DNA of 12,994 nucleotides from an uncultured Flavobacteriales bacterium (GCA_943845485.1 CALTNV010000150.1:1-12994); one strand, 5' to 3'. Positions 1 through 9,358 are shown, numbered from the stretch's first letter. The notes: generated from the sequence alone by a model not told the origin. A program made the numbers and translations.

Positions 1-3000
1 ACTGGCTGTATTCCAAATAATTCTAAAATACGAGAATTACCAACTCTTGGCTTCACTTTGGCTACTTTTAGTTTCGCTAATAAATCTTGACTGTGATTAG
101 GGTTCAATACATATGTAGCTTCTTTTACTGATACATATTCATTTTTACCATTAACAGTACTTAAAATGAAACCATTTTCTAAATACTTATTACGCTCATC
201 AAAATCCCAATTAAATTCTTTTGGTAAATTTACGGTAGCATCTACAATAGCGTTATAAAGCGCGGTTGAAGAACTTTTATTTTCATCAAAATATTTATGG
301 TGTTCATTTAAAAGACGATACATTACTTCCTTTGACAAATCTTTAAAGTTTTCTTTAACACCTAATCTATTTAGTAAAACCTCAATTTGATCTGGTTTAA
401 TATTATATCTATAAAACACATCCGCATCAAAATTTACTTTTGGAGAATGCACTAATGGAGATAAATTACCTGCATTTGAAATACAATCTGATGGCTTAGA
501 CTTTTCTCCATTATCTATAGGTACAAAGACTTTATTTTTAAGATAAAATAACACATAAGACTTAATACTTTTAGTTTCTAGCCTTCTGTTATTTTGAACT
601 TTATCAAAATGTAAATTAAAAACACAGGAATTGTGTTCTTTATCTGAGACAATACAGTTACTTAATTCATCGTCAGATATTAACCAAGCAATTATATCCT
701 CAAAAGAAGCACTATCTATAATTTCTTTCATGAATTCAAACCATAAAACCTCTACCTGATGATTTCGAGTTAATCCTATACTCCTGCGATTAGGGAAAGT
801 TTTAGAATCATTTGGTAGCGAGTATGGAAAACTTAATTGATCAAAAGTATAGTTCACATATAACGGACTAAATGGTAAACTTTGATATTTTACTAATTTT
901 CTTCTTGGTGAACTAGCAACACCAATCCATTTTAAATACTGTTCAATGTTGAGTAAATCCTCAATACCATTTTCTTCTAAAGTTCCAACAAAAATATCTT
1001 CCTCTATTGAATTTAAAAGTTTTTCACATAAATACCCTTCTTCATAATCCTCTCCAAAATAAAGCTTATTTGCAGAAGTTAATTCGCCATTTCTTGAAAA
1101 CAACAATGGAGAAGTTACATTCTGAAAGAACACTTCACGATTCCAGTCTTCTTTTAAACTATCAAAAATATAATATAAGGATGTATGCATTTCCGATATA
1201 ACCGAAGACTTGTTGGTGTTCTCTTCTAACAATAAAGAGTGAGAACTAGAAATAATTTTTTTAGCAACAACAGTCATTGAATATTCGCTTACATCAAATT
1301 TTTGTAAGCGTTTAGATACATCCCTTATATCGCCATCTATACTTGATTTTAATTTTTCTGTAAAATCTTTATTTATAAATTGCAACTTTAAATCTCCAGG
1401 TAAATTAAACTCTTTACCACTTGGAGGTAAAATAACTTCTTCTAAGCTGTTTTTTATTACTTCTCCATTTTTATTAATTAATAAGTTTGGAAAAATAGGT
1501 TTAGGTTTTGAATAAAAATAACTAGTATCATCTATTAAAATGTTTATCCAAGCTATTTTTTGATCATCAGAATAATGACCTTCATTAACAATTTTATTTA
1601 TTTTTTCTGTAAATACTTCATCATCATAATATTGATCTTCATAAGTTGTATACATATAATTATGAATACTTTGATCTGGTGTTGATTTTAAAAGCGTTTC
1701 AAAATCTAAAGCACATGCATCAGGTATTAAATGATCAATCTCTATTTCGTAAAATTTAGGAGCTTCTTCTAAAGTGATATAACCATTATGTATTGTCGGA
1801 AAAATAGCTACTTCATCAATGTATTCTTTTATTAAAGTATCAAAACCCCAATATTCATCATACAAAGAAGATTGTTGCTTTTCATTAGGTATTAAAAGTT
1901 TTAAAGCATCATAATTACTAACCGCACTTTCAGTTAATTTTAAAGCACAATCCACTAATAATTTTGCTAATTTTCTTATTAATTGAATGTTGAAATCGTT
2001 CTCATCTTTAGTTAAATGATTTCTATCAGATTTTAACTCAAAAGAGCCATGAGCAATTACAGGAAAAGGAAAATCTATCTCTGTTCTAAAATAAGAAAAA
2101 AGTTTATGAAAAGTAACTTCTTCTTTTGGGTTGTAAGCTATTTTTAATTCGTAGTTTTTAGCTTCTTCTAAACCTTCAATTTCTCCTTTATCTTCTAAAA
2201 TATTCCACAACCATTCTTGATTGTTTTCTGGCTTTAAAAAATCTTTTTTAATAATTGTAATTTGATCTTCTTCTGCATCAAACTCTTTTGAAAAACTAAA
2301 GTGAGCTTCAGGTGTTTGTACCTCAACTTCTTCTAACTTGTTTAAAAAAATAAGAACTTCGGGTACAATATCTGCATCTATTTGTTTGGTGATTTTATCA
2401 TAAACATTATCCTCTAAAGAAAGTTCTATGACTGTATCATATTCAATATGCTTTTTTTTAGAAGTATCCGTTTCTAAATAGGGACATCTTAAAACAGAAA
2501 TTGGTATTTTATTTTTAGTTTTACGTTTTAAAGTTTCTTCAAGTTCTGGTTTTTCTTTTAACAAACTTTTTAAAAAACCTTCTGCATGGTTTTGAGAGAA
2601 TTTTAGATGTAAACCATAACTGGCTATATAAATTTCTTTAGACCAATTTAATATTGAGCGAAAACCTAACCCTTTTTTACCCACCTTGTTTTCCTCCATG
2701 GTTTTTGGGCTTAAATCGCTATACATTAACGATTCTACGCCACCTAAAGAAAACGGATTACCATTATTGGCAATAATTAAACTGTCTTCATCTAATTTTA
2801 TTAGAACTTTTTTAGCCTTAAACGTATCACTTTCATCATTGGCGTTTTGTATCATTTCTAGCAGTTGCCTACCATTATATTCATCTATATTTTTATTCTC
2901 GTTTTTATAATCTTCTACAATACGTAAAGGAGAGTTTAAATACTCTTCTCTTCTTATTTTAATAAGGTCTTCTATTGCAGTATTATCTACTTCTTTGATT

Positions 3001-3017
3001 AATGTTTCACTTTTCAT
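1..3017 (-). CDS. Large GHKL (Hsp90/sacsin-like) ATPase, 3' end cut off by the window edge
   Basis: An uninterrupted minus-strand frame runs from an ATG at 3015-3017 to the window edge, about 1005 codons with no stop, so the C-terminus is missing. The N-terminus carries a GHKL ATP-binding fold: an N-box (LLEMIQNANDES, about residues 52-63), a G1-like motif (IIANNGNPF, about 81-89) and a glycine-rich lid with GKKGLGFRSI (about 113-122). This is the arrangement seen in Hsp90, MutL and especially sacsin-type ATPases. The remaining roughly 850 residues contain no nuclease or helicase motif I recognise. Start choice: the ATG follows an A-rich leader typical of Bacteroidota, 37 bases after the hsdS stop, so it is probably co-transcribed with the Type I genes. 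Large sacsin-like ATPases are known in bacterial defence islands, but I cannot assign this one to a named system. Family is fairly sure, function unknown. Confidence 0.85.
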   Translation of the reverse strand, partial: MKSETLIKEVDNTAIEDLIKIRREEYLNSPLRIVEDYKNENKNIDEYNGRQLLEMIQNANDESDTFKAKKVLIKLDEDSLIIANNGNPFSLGGVESLMYSDLSPKTMEENKVGKKGLGFRSILNWSKEIYIASYGLHLKFSQNHAEGFLKSLLKEKPELEETLKRKTKNKIPISVLRCPYLETDTSKKKHIEYDTVIELSLEDNVYDKITKQIDADIVPEVLIFLNKLEEVEVQTPEAHFSFSKEFDAEEDQITIIKKDFLKPENNQEWLWNILEDKGEIEGLEEAKNYELKIAYNPKEEVTFHKLFSYFRTEIDFPFPVIAHGSFELKSDRNHLTKDENDFNIQLIRKLAKLLVDCALKLTESAVSNYDALKLLIPNEKQQSSLYDEYWGFDTLIKEYIDEVAIFPTIHNGYITLEEAPKFYEIEIDHLIPDACALDFETLLKSTPDQSIHNYMYTTYEDQYYDDEVFTEKINKIVNEGHYSDDQKIAWINILIDDTSYFYSKPKPIFPNLLINKNGEVIKNSLEEVILPPSGKEFNLPGDLKLQFINKDFTEKLKSSIDGDIRDVSKRLQKFDVSEYSMTVVAKKIISSSHSLLLEENTNKSSVISEMHTSLYYIFDSLKEDWNREVFFQNVTSPLLFSRNGELTSANKLYFGEDYEEGYLCEKLLNSIEEDIFVGTLEENGIEDLLNIEQYLKWIGVASSPRRKLVKYQSLPFSPLYVNYTFDQLSFPYSLPNDSKTFPNRRSIGLTRNHQVEVLWFEFMKEIIDSASFEDIIAWLISDDELSNCIVSDKEHNSCVFNLHFDKVQNNRRLETKSIKSYVLFYLKNKVFVPIDNGEKSKPSDCISNAGNLSPLVHSPKVNFDADVFYRYNIKPDQIEVLLNRLGVKENFKDLSKEVMYRLLNEHHKYFDENKSSSTALYNAIVDATVNLPKEFNWDFDERNKYLENGFILSTVNGKNEYVSVKEATYVLNPNHSQDLLAKLKVAKVKPRVGNSRILELFGIQP

Positions 3018-3054
3018 TTTTTTCTTTTTCTTTTTAGCGCAATTTTTTATTTTA
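3018..3054 (-). promoter_or_regulatory. A-rich translation leader between hsdS and the GHKL gene
   Basis: This is the only gap wider than 10 bases inside the five-gene operon. On the minus strand it ends in a run of A and G only (AAAAAGAAAAAGAAAAA) directly before the ATG. There is no Shine-Dalgarno-like sequence with conventional spacing. A-rich upstream regions are the usual translation signal in Flavobacteriaceae, so this supports the chosen start. No hairpin is evident, so read-through from hsdS is expected. Confidence 0.5.
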
Positions 3055-4293
3055 TTAATCTTCTACCTCCAAATCCTCCACAGACAACTTACCACTTATT
3101 AAACGTGGTAATAATAAATCTCTGGTTTCTTGAAGGATTTTGTTTTTATCTTTTAATAATAATATTTCGTCCAACATTGGGTTAACAAGATTCTCAAAGT
3201 CCTGAAGTAAGTTCTCTTTAGGCATAAGTATTTTCATAAACTTGATTGAACTACTCGCGTGAAGGATTGTTGTACCTGCTGCGTGAGATTGTATAGTTCC
3301 CTGAATATTTGCTGAAAGCAATGTGAGATAAGTGAAACTTCGTTTAATTAAATCCGTCTTATATACAATTTTTCTTAAACCAGAAGAATAACACCCTTCA
3401 AATCCCATAGCAACTTTACCAACAGTACCATCTAGAGTAATTATTATATCATCTTTTGTTACGTATTTACCTTTAGATAATTCTTTCTTTATGAAAATAT
3501 TACTATCTCTGCTTCCTAAATCTCCAACACGTAAAAATGAAACATAGTTTTCATCCAAACATTCAGATTCATAGTTTGCACTTCCTGGTTCGACACCTTT
3601 TTCAAAATCTATATATTTATCTAATCTCACTTTCTCCCACCCTTCAGGAATAGCACCTTTTGTTCCGTGAGCAACTTTATTACCTTCTTTATCTAAAAAG
3701 GCAGCTTCTTTATAGCTAGGAAAACGAAAACGAACAAACCACTCTTTGTAGATTTCCTCCGCCATTTCTTCTAATAGCTTTATGCGTTGGTTGTTGTTTT
3801 CTATTAAATCATCATACGCAGAAAGGATTGAGGTTATTTTTTTTTGGGTTGTTGGATTTGGAAGATGACTAATTTTTAAGCCTCGTATATCCTTCATGTT
3901 CAAATGAGCTACAGTCGCACCACTAGTTTTTGTTAAAATTTGCCCTTGAGCTTGATTTCCCAACAAATAATAACATAGAAATCTTGTGTCTACTTTATCA
4001 TTATTAGGTCTAACCAAGACTGTTCTTTGTCCAAGACAAACTTTTAACCCTTCAGGAATAATAGCCACATTTCCAACTGGTGCCTCACGCGCAATAATTA
4101 AATCACCTCCTTTAGGCTTTCCTCTTTTTGTCCAGTCTTGATAAACTTCTTCAGAGACACGATTTACATCTTCTAAAATTAAGTTTCCTTTTCCAACATT
4201 TGGAGTTCTTATTGATGGATAACCCGTTTCTTGAGTAGGAGCTGTTTTATGCTCACAATCAATTATAAATTCACATAAATCATTTAAAATCAT
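3055..4293 (-). CDS. hsdS: Type I restriction-modification specificity subunit HsdS
   Basis: This 412-residue protein determines the DNA sequence recognised by the Type I methyltransferase/restriction complex. It has the usual two-repeat layout: target-recognition domain 1 at about residues 1-143, a central conserved helical spacer at about 144-192 (LPNPTTQKKI followed by LIENNNQRIKLLEEMAEEIY), target-recognition domain 2 at about 215-358, and a distal conserved helical segment ending LLPRLISGKLSVEDLEVE. The half-sites are presumably split around a spacer, as in all Type I systems, but the target cannot be read from sequence. The ATG overlaps the hsdM stop by 4 bases (ATGA), indicating translational coupling. 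Length is ordinary for HsdS, and no truncation or frameshift is seen. No second hsdS or inverted TRD copy suggesting phase variation is present in the window. Confidence 0.95.
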   Translation of the reverse strand: MILNDLCEFIIDCEHKTAPTQETGYPSIRTPNVGKGNLILEDVNRVSEEVYQDWTKRGKPKGGDLIIAREAPVGNVAIIPEGLKVCLGQRTVLVRPNNDKVDTRFLCYYLLGNQAQGQILTKTSGATVAHLNMKDIRGLKISHLPNPTTQKKITSILSAYDDLIENNNQRIKLLEEMAEEIYKEWFVRFRFPSYKEAAFLDKEGNKVAHGTKGAIPEGWEKVRLDKYIDFEKGVEPGSANYESECLDENYVSFLRVGDLGSRDSNIFIKKELSKGKYVTKDDIIITLDGTVGKVAMGFEGCYSSGLRKIVYKTDLIKRSFTYLTLLSANIQGTIQSHAAGTTILHASSSIKFMKILMPKENLLQDFENLVNPMLDEILLLKDKNKILQETRDLLLPRLISGKLSVEDLEVED

Positions 4294-6413
4294 TCTACAA
4301 GATATTTTGAGTTAGCAATGATTTTGTTTTCTAAATCTTGACCACTTTCAACTAAAATCTTAAAGTTATCTTGTAAGCTCTTGAATTTAGAATTAAACTC
4401 TTCTTTATTTATTAAATCATCTTCAAATACAACGCCTACATATCGCGTTGCATTTAAAGAATAATCTTGTTCCTCAACATATTCTGTTTTGTCTGCCATT
4501 CTACATAAACCAACAACATCTTCGTATTTAGCATCTGGAAAACGAGATTGTAACCAATTTATATTTGTACACCAATAGGCAGCTTGCTCCGTAGCTTTTA
4601 TATATAGTTGCAAGGCTTCTTCTAAATTTTTATCGGCTTTCACTAAATCGTGGTTACTCCAAACTTTATCTGAAGATAGCTTTAGGTTTTTGTCTGCAAT
4701 CTTGTAAAGCTCTAAAAGGGTATTTACATCTTGTTTTAAAGCATCGCTTTCAAGCTTGTTTTTCGTAGCATTCCATTGTAAATGTTCCGCAACTTCCAAT
4801 TGCGATTCGTTATCTAATGGCGTGTTTTCTATTGGGTGTGCTAGATTGTTTAAAACAGTTTCAATTGTTTTAGTTTTTGTTCTTTTAGAACCCTTTACTA
4901 GATTAAAGAAATCAGTTTCTTTTAGCGCTTTTACTTTTGCAGGTGTGCGTTTGCTGTCTTTTGTTTCTTCAATGTGCTTTTTCAAGCTTTTAACTACCTT
5001 TTCAATTTGTAGTACTAAAGTTTCCTTTGCAGGTGCAATTTTATTTTCAGCTTGGTCTGCTTGTTTTGTATAGCCATCTATCAACTCCAAATAACGCTTG
5101 GTTTCACCACGGTATAAACGTACAATAGCTGCTAAATTTTGCTGATTTTCCTGAGTCCACTCTCTATGGGCTCTATCTATTTGGTTATACACATTACGCG
5201 CATCTAAAAACAAGATTTTGTCTTTGCGTTCTGTATTCACTTTTTGCTTATCGAAAAACCATAAAGTAGCAGGTAAGGTTACTGTTAAAAACATATTGGT
5301 TGGCATACTCACCATACAATCTACAATACCAGAATCTACTATATTTTTACGGATGTCGTATTCAGAATTACGAGCATCAGAAGCTGAATTTGGCATTACA
5401 AAACCTGCACGTCCGTTTTTATTTAATGAGGTAGCAAATAATGATATCCATAAGTAATTGGCATCACTTATTTTATCATCTTTCTTTCCCTTGTTTTTTG
5501 GTAAACCGTATTTGTAAAAACGCTCATCGTTTTTAACCGTACTTTCTTTTACAGATTTTACATTAAATGGTGGATTTGCCATTACGAAATCGAACTTACC
5601 TAAGCCATCATAAGGGTCACTATCGTAAGAGTTGGCTTCGGTAATTTCACCACGTAAATTGTGTACTAATAAATTCATTTTTGCCAAACGCACGGTTTCT
5701 CCCATGTATTCTTGTCCGTAGACATAAATATCATTCAGATCATGACCTTCGTGCGCTATAAAATCGGCAGATTGTACAAACATACCTCCAGAACCACAAG
5801 CAGGATCGTAAATTTTACCTTTATAAGGTTCTATTACTTCAACAATAAAACGTACTACAGAGGTTGGCGTAAAGAACTCGCCACCTTTTTGTCCCTCGCT
5901 CATTGCGAATTTTCCAAGGAAGTATTCATAAATCTTACCAAATATATCTCCAGAAGCATCCATTGGAATGTCTGAGAACGATTTTAATAGTTCTGGTAGA
6001 ATATCGTCTTTCTTTTTTTCTATTTCAAAATAAGCTTCAGTTGGTAATACATCTTGAAACTTGGCGTCTTGGTATTTTTCAATACCTTTCATTGCATCAC
6101 GCAATGCTTTTGCTCTTTTGTTTCCTTTTAATTTTAGTAAATAGTCATATCTAGCATTGTCTGGTAAATAAAAGCCACATTTGGCCAAGGCAATTTCTTG
6201 AATAGTGCGTTCCATACGAGTGCCTTTGTCTTTTTGATATTCTTTTAGAATTTCAGATTCGTGTTGACTGTATTTATTTTCTGCAAACTTTAAGAAGATT
6301 AAACCTAAAACAGGCACTGCATAATCTGATGCTTTTAGTCCACCATGAGCACGCATTGCATTGGCTGAATCCCAAAGTTTATCTTCTAATTGTTTTAATT
6401 GATTGTGAGTCAT
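4290..6413 (-). CDS. hsdM: Type I restriction-modification N6-adenine methyltransferase subunit HsdM, long form
   Basis: The product transfers a methyl group from S-adenosylmethionine to adenine at the site chosen by HsdS. Visible features are the N-terminal HsdM helical domain (LWDSANAMRAHGG near residues 13-25), an EFFTP segment at 179-183, the SAM-binding motif I (DPACGSGGMF, 203-212) and the catalytic motif IV NPPFN (280-284), which marks an N6-adenine enzyme of the gamma class. The HsdM-like tail reappears as YSLNATRYVG (651-660). At 707 residues it is longer than the roughly 500-530 of classical HsdM. The extra length lies between about 445 and 645, lysine/glutamate-rich and predicted by eye to be helical. 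It starts 10 bases after the HNH gene and overlaps hsdS by 4 bases. All key catalytic residues are intact. Confidence 0.95.
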   Translation of the reverse strand: MTHNQLKQLEDKLWDSANAMRAHGGLKASDYAVPVLGLIFLKFAENKYSQHESEILKEYQKDKGTRMERTIQEIALAKCGFYLPDNARYDYLLKLKGNKRAKALRDAMKGIEKYQDAKFQDVLPTEAYFEIEKKKDDILPELLKSFSDIPMDASGDIFGKIYEYFLGKFAMSEGQKGGEFFTPTSVVRFIVEVIEPYKGKIYDPACGSGGMFVQSADFIAHEGHDLNDIYVYGQEYMGETVRLAKMNLLVHNLRGEITEANSYDSDPYDGLGKFDFVMANPPFNVKSVKESTVKNDERFYKYGLPKNKGKKDDKISDANYLWISLFATSLNKNGRAGFVMPNSASDARNSEYDIRKNIVDSGIVDCMVSMPTNMFLTVTLPATLWFFDKQKVNTERKDKILFLDARNVYNQIDRAHREWTQENQQNLAAIVRLYRGETKRYLELIDGYTKQADQAENKIAPAKETLVLQIEKVVKSLKKHIEETKDSKRTPAKVKALKETDFFNLVKGSKRTKTKTIETVLNNLAHPIENTPLDNESQLEVAEHLQWNATKNKLESDALKQDVNTLLELYKIADKNLKLSSDKVWSNHDLVKADKNLEEALQLYIKATEQAAYWCTNINWLQSRFPDAKYEDVVGLCRMADKTEYVEEQDYSLNATRYVGVVFEDDLINKEEFNSKFKSLQDNFKILVESGQDLENKIIANSKYLVE

Positions 6414-6423
6414 ATATATTTAT

Positions 6424-7413
6424 TTATATCAATTTAAAATCTTCGCTTATATCTTTCATCATTTTAGCCAATGGCCTTTTTAATAAATCCTTGTCTTCGG
6501 TATAATTACCTACAATAAAGCGATGAATCATTTCTTGGGTTAAAGTAATGCCTTTGTTCTTTTTAAAAAAGTTTGAAAGCTCTTTTTTTCGGTGACTATT
6601 ATAATACAATCCTTTTATATAAGTTTCACCAACCACGTCTTTGAATTGTTGATATTGTGTTTCTACTTTAAATTCGTTTTTGTAATTTTTTAGTTTGTTT
6701 TCAGTTTCTAAATCACCTAAATATTTTGTTCTTACATTAAGCTGTAATTCGATTTGGTTCTCATTTTTGTTTATATCTAGTAGAAATAGTGCTAAACTTT
6801 TATTGGTTGCTTCATATTTTGCAATCTTATCTAAACTATCTAGATACGGATGAATATTATTTTTAATGCTATATGGCTTATCTGATTTACTCATATTACA
6901 ACTCGCACAACATGGAATTAAGTTATAATAAGACAAACTTAAATAGGGGTAAATGCTTTTAGGAAAAAAATGGTCTAAATGAAATAATAACTTGGTTTCA
7001 TTATTATGTTCTACAGTTAAAGTATACTGAGAATTACAGTATGAACAGGATTTAATATTTAATTCTTGAACTAGCCAAACGGCTTTTTTGCTTTTTCTAA
7101 ATCCTTTATAATTAAAAATATCTTCGACTTCTTTACCAAGTTTATTAAGTTTTCCTTTTTTAGTAAAAATCTTTTTCTCGTATCCTTTTTTCTTGAAATC
7201 AGATATGATTTTTTCTAGTTCTTTAGGTTCCGCAGATAATATTCGTTTATCATTTTTCTTTAAATATTGAAACATCCCTCTTCCTGTATGAGGTGAAGGA
7301 TGATCTTTTAGCCATTTGTCAATTTTTGTTGTAAGTGCATATTTAGCACCTGGTTTCAAAAATTTTGAAGCGTATTGATCAGCCTTCTTTTTATTCTTCT
7401 TTATCCTGATCAT
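6424..7413 (-). CDS. ptuB: HNH endonuclease, PtuB-like (Septu) effector
   Basis: This 329-residue protein has a zinc-supported HNH nuclease core. A first CxxC (CSYC, residues 123-126) is followed by the catalytic HLDHFFPK segment (145-152, with H148 the likely general base), then NLIPCCASCNMSK (164-176) with the conserved Asn and second CxxC. A C-terminal RPLAKMMKDI-type motif (about 313-322) matches a segment I associate with HNH proteins encoded beside RecF-like ATPases. The start overlaps the upstream ATPase gene by 23 bases, a strong sign of a functional pair. In Septu, PtuA (ATPase) and PtuB (HNH) form a complex that degrades nucleic acid during phage infection, and the same pair is the effector of retron Ec78. 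Here there is no reverse transcriptase, so a stand-alone Septu-like role is inferred. HNH assignment is firm, the Septu name less so. Confidence 0.8.
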   Translation of the reverse strand: MIRIKKNKKKADQYASKFLKPGAKYALTTKIDKWLKDHPSPHTGRGMFQYLKKNDKRILSAEPKELEKIISDFKKKGYEKKIFTKKGKLNKLGKEVEDIFNYKGFRKSKKAVWLVQELNIKSCSYCNSQYTLTVEHNNETKLLFHLDHFFPKSIYPYLSLSYYNLIPCCASCNMSKSDKPYSIKNNIHPYLDSLDKIAKYEATNKSLALFLLDINKNENQIELQLNVRTKYLGDLETENKLKNYKNEFKVETQYQQFKDVVGETYIKGLYYNSHRKKELSNFFKKNKGITLTQEMIHRFIVGNYTEDKDLLKRPLAKMMKDISEDFKLI

Positions 7414-9358
7414 TTTGTTTTTCTATTTCTTTTTCTAATTCTTCTATTCTTTTTCTCATTATTGAAACCTCCGAAAGATTTAATCTTTTATTTCTCATGG
7501 CTTCTAATTGCATTTTTATTAAAGGTTCTCCAATTGCATTAATGATGTAATCTATTTTTGTAATATCATCTTCCGTTAAATCACTATCAGTATTATCCAG
7601 TGCTTCTATTACCCATTCTATCTTTTCTTTGGCAAATTCACCAATAGTCCCATTTTCCATAAAGAATGAATCTGAAAGTAAAGAATAAATATTAGCGCCA
7701 AATGTTTTTTCTCTACCTAAATCAGCAATTTCTGCATTTCCAGTTTTTTTATTTCTTTTCATGAAAATAACATTCTCTTTAGGTATATCAGACAAAACAA
7801 ATGGACTGTGTGTTGTTAGTATTAATTGAATCCCTCTATCTTTAAAAAGTTGAGACAGAAATTGTGTAGCTAGTTTAAAAAATTTTCTTTGCCATTCTGG
7901 ATGTAATGCAATTTCTCCTTCGTCTATAAAAATAACAACTCTTTCTCCCTTTATTCCATAATCTCCCAATTCCTGTTGAATGATTTCATTTTTTGCCCAA
8001 TAAAATCTTGCATAAAAATTTAATAGATTTTGTTCACCAGAACTTAATTCATGGGGGATTTCATAATGAAAATTGAGTTGGTCTTTAAGTAATTTTTTAG
8101 TTATTTTAATAAGTTCTTTTATTGCTTTTCTGTCTAGTTTAGAGTCTAATTTTATTTCTATATTTCGGTAAATATTACGCTCTTTTAATTCTCTTTCATT
8201 ATATGTTGAGTATTTTGCTTTTGTAATTTGAAATTCATCTTTAGTCCAATTTACTAATTCAAGAACTTTATTTAAACTATTTTTTAGTTGTTTCAAATCT
8301 CGAATTAATTCTTTATCCTTTATCTCAAAATCTAAATCAAAAATAAATCTTCTTAAAAAATCATCTGGGAATGATTTCTTGTTAAGAAAAATATACACCT
8401 CAAAAAATGATATTAAAAAAGATTTTTCAAAACTCTCTTTTTTATTTTTAGGAGGTATATTATATAAATCATAAGCTGTTTCTTCTTCTTGTTCCATTAA
8501 AAAGTCTTGAAGACTATTTTGGCCAAAATCCAAACCATTTAATTCTGAGTAATTTCTATTTCTTGCTTTTTCTTCTTCATCTAAATCATCACCATAAGTG
8601 ATTTTTGATTTTAGTAATTGATTCTCTGTTTCATGATCAATAGAAAGTTTAATTTTTGATGGTAACTCAATTAAATCATTGATAGGTTGATAGTTTAAAA
8701 TAACATCTGACTCACGTAATTTCTCATTTCTATAATATGCTAATAATGAATCTGTTTTTTCTGATCCTAATTTATGAGATTTTTCGTGCTTGAAAGAATT
8801 ATAAATATCGTTATTTACTAAATAACTCGTAGAAATATTTACAATATTATCAGAGCCAGAATGCATTGGAGAAAATCTAAAATCTAAATTAGGATTATAA
8901 TATATATACTTGTTTTTTTCCATTTCATGCCAAGACATTTCACGTTGTGTAATATCTAATGGAGCCTTATCAAATTTTAAAATTTCATACCCCTTAATTT
9001 TTAGTTCTTCTGAATTCTTTATAACAATATCTACTGGAACAAAAATCTTATTATCTAATACAATAATCCCTTGACCTTGATCTTTTCTATAGGTTGATAG
9101 GTGACCATTTGTAGCATGCGATAAATTAAAATTCAGAAATTCAATTAGATTTGTTTTTCCTGAGCCATTTTTACCAACTATGGCTGTAAGACCTTTAATG
9201 TTTTCACTAAAGAATGCTTTAGGTTTTTTAGATTGATTTTTTTTAATATTTAACTTTCCATTTTTAAATTGAAATTCTTCAGAGCCTGCATGTTTGAAAT
9301 TAAAATCAATGTTTTGTAGATTTTTATAATTTTTAATCCAAATATATTTGATGTCCAT
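7391..9358 (-). CDS. ptuA: ABC/RecF-like AAA ATPase, PtuA-like (Septu)
   Basis: This 655-residue ATPase has an SMC/RecF-type split nucleotide-binding site: Walker A GKNGSGKTN (residues 62-70), ABC signature LSSGEQN (438-444), Walker B VVIFIDEGE (474-482) and an H-loop TTHS (515-518). About 365 residues separate Walker A from the signature, more than a minimal head domain, but without a long heptad coiled coil. Residues 557-576 (SLLSDSFFMENG, then TIGEF) resemble a segment recurrent in ATPases paired with HNH nucleases, and the last 25 residues form a short charged helix. It is the first gene of the operon and overlaps the HNH gene by 23 bases. By analogy with Septu PtuA it would sense or gate infection and control the nuclease. 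No TOPRIM domain is visible, so it is not an OLD-family nuclease. Confidence 0.82.
   Translation of the reverse strand: MDIKYIWIKNYKNLQNIDFNFKHAGSEEFQFKNGKLNIKKNQSKKPKAFFSENIKGLTAIVGKNGSGKTNLIEFLNFNLSHATNGHLSTYRKDQGQGIIVLDNKIFVPVDIVIKNSEELKIKGYEILKFDKAPLDITQREMSWHEMEKNKYIYYNPNLDFRFSPMHSGSDNIVNISTSYLVNNDIYNSFKHEKSHKLGSEKTDSLLAYYRNEKLRESDVILNYQPINDLIELPSKIKLSIDHETENQLLKSKITYGDDLDEEEKARNRNYSELNGLDFGQNSLQDFLMEQEEETAYDLYNIPPKNKKESFEKSFLISFFEVYIFLNKKSFPDDFLRRFIFDLDFEIKDKELIRDLKQLKNSLNKVLELVNWTKDEFQITKAKYSTYNERELKERNIYRNIEIKLDSKLDRKAIKELIKITKKLLKDQLNFHYEIPHELSSGEQNLLNFYARFYWAKNEIIQQELGDYGIKGERVVIFIDEGEIALHPEWQRKFFKLATQFLSQLFKDRGIQLILTTHSPFVLSDIPKENVIFMKRNKKTGNAEIADLGREKTFGANIYSLLSDSFFMENGTIGEFAKEKIEWVIEALDNTDSDLTEDDITKIDYIINAIGEPLIKMQLEAMRNKRLNLSEVSIMRKRIEELEKEIEKQNDQDKEE

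Noticed and set aside
1007..1201. Plus-strand 64-codon open frame within the GHKL gene
   Set aside because: It lies antisense inside a long continuous minus-strand frame and has no recognisable features.
4756..5975. Plus-strand open frames opposite hsdM, and similar ones opposite the GHKL, parA and mobilization genes
   Set aside because: They are antisense shadows of strongly supported minus-strand genes, with low-complexity hydrophobic translations and no recognisable domain or start signal.
7391..9358. OLD-family nuclease or PrrC/RloC anticodon nuclease
   Set aside because: There is no TOPRIM domain after the ATPase, no zinc hook and no PrrC-type nuclease motif. The separate HNH gene overlapping its end fits PtuA better.
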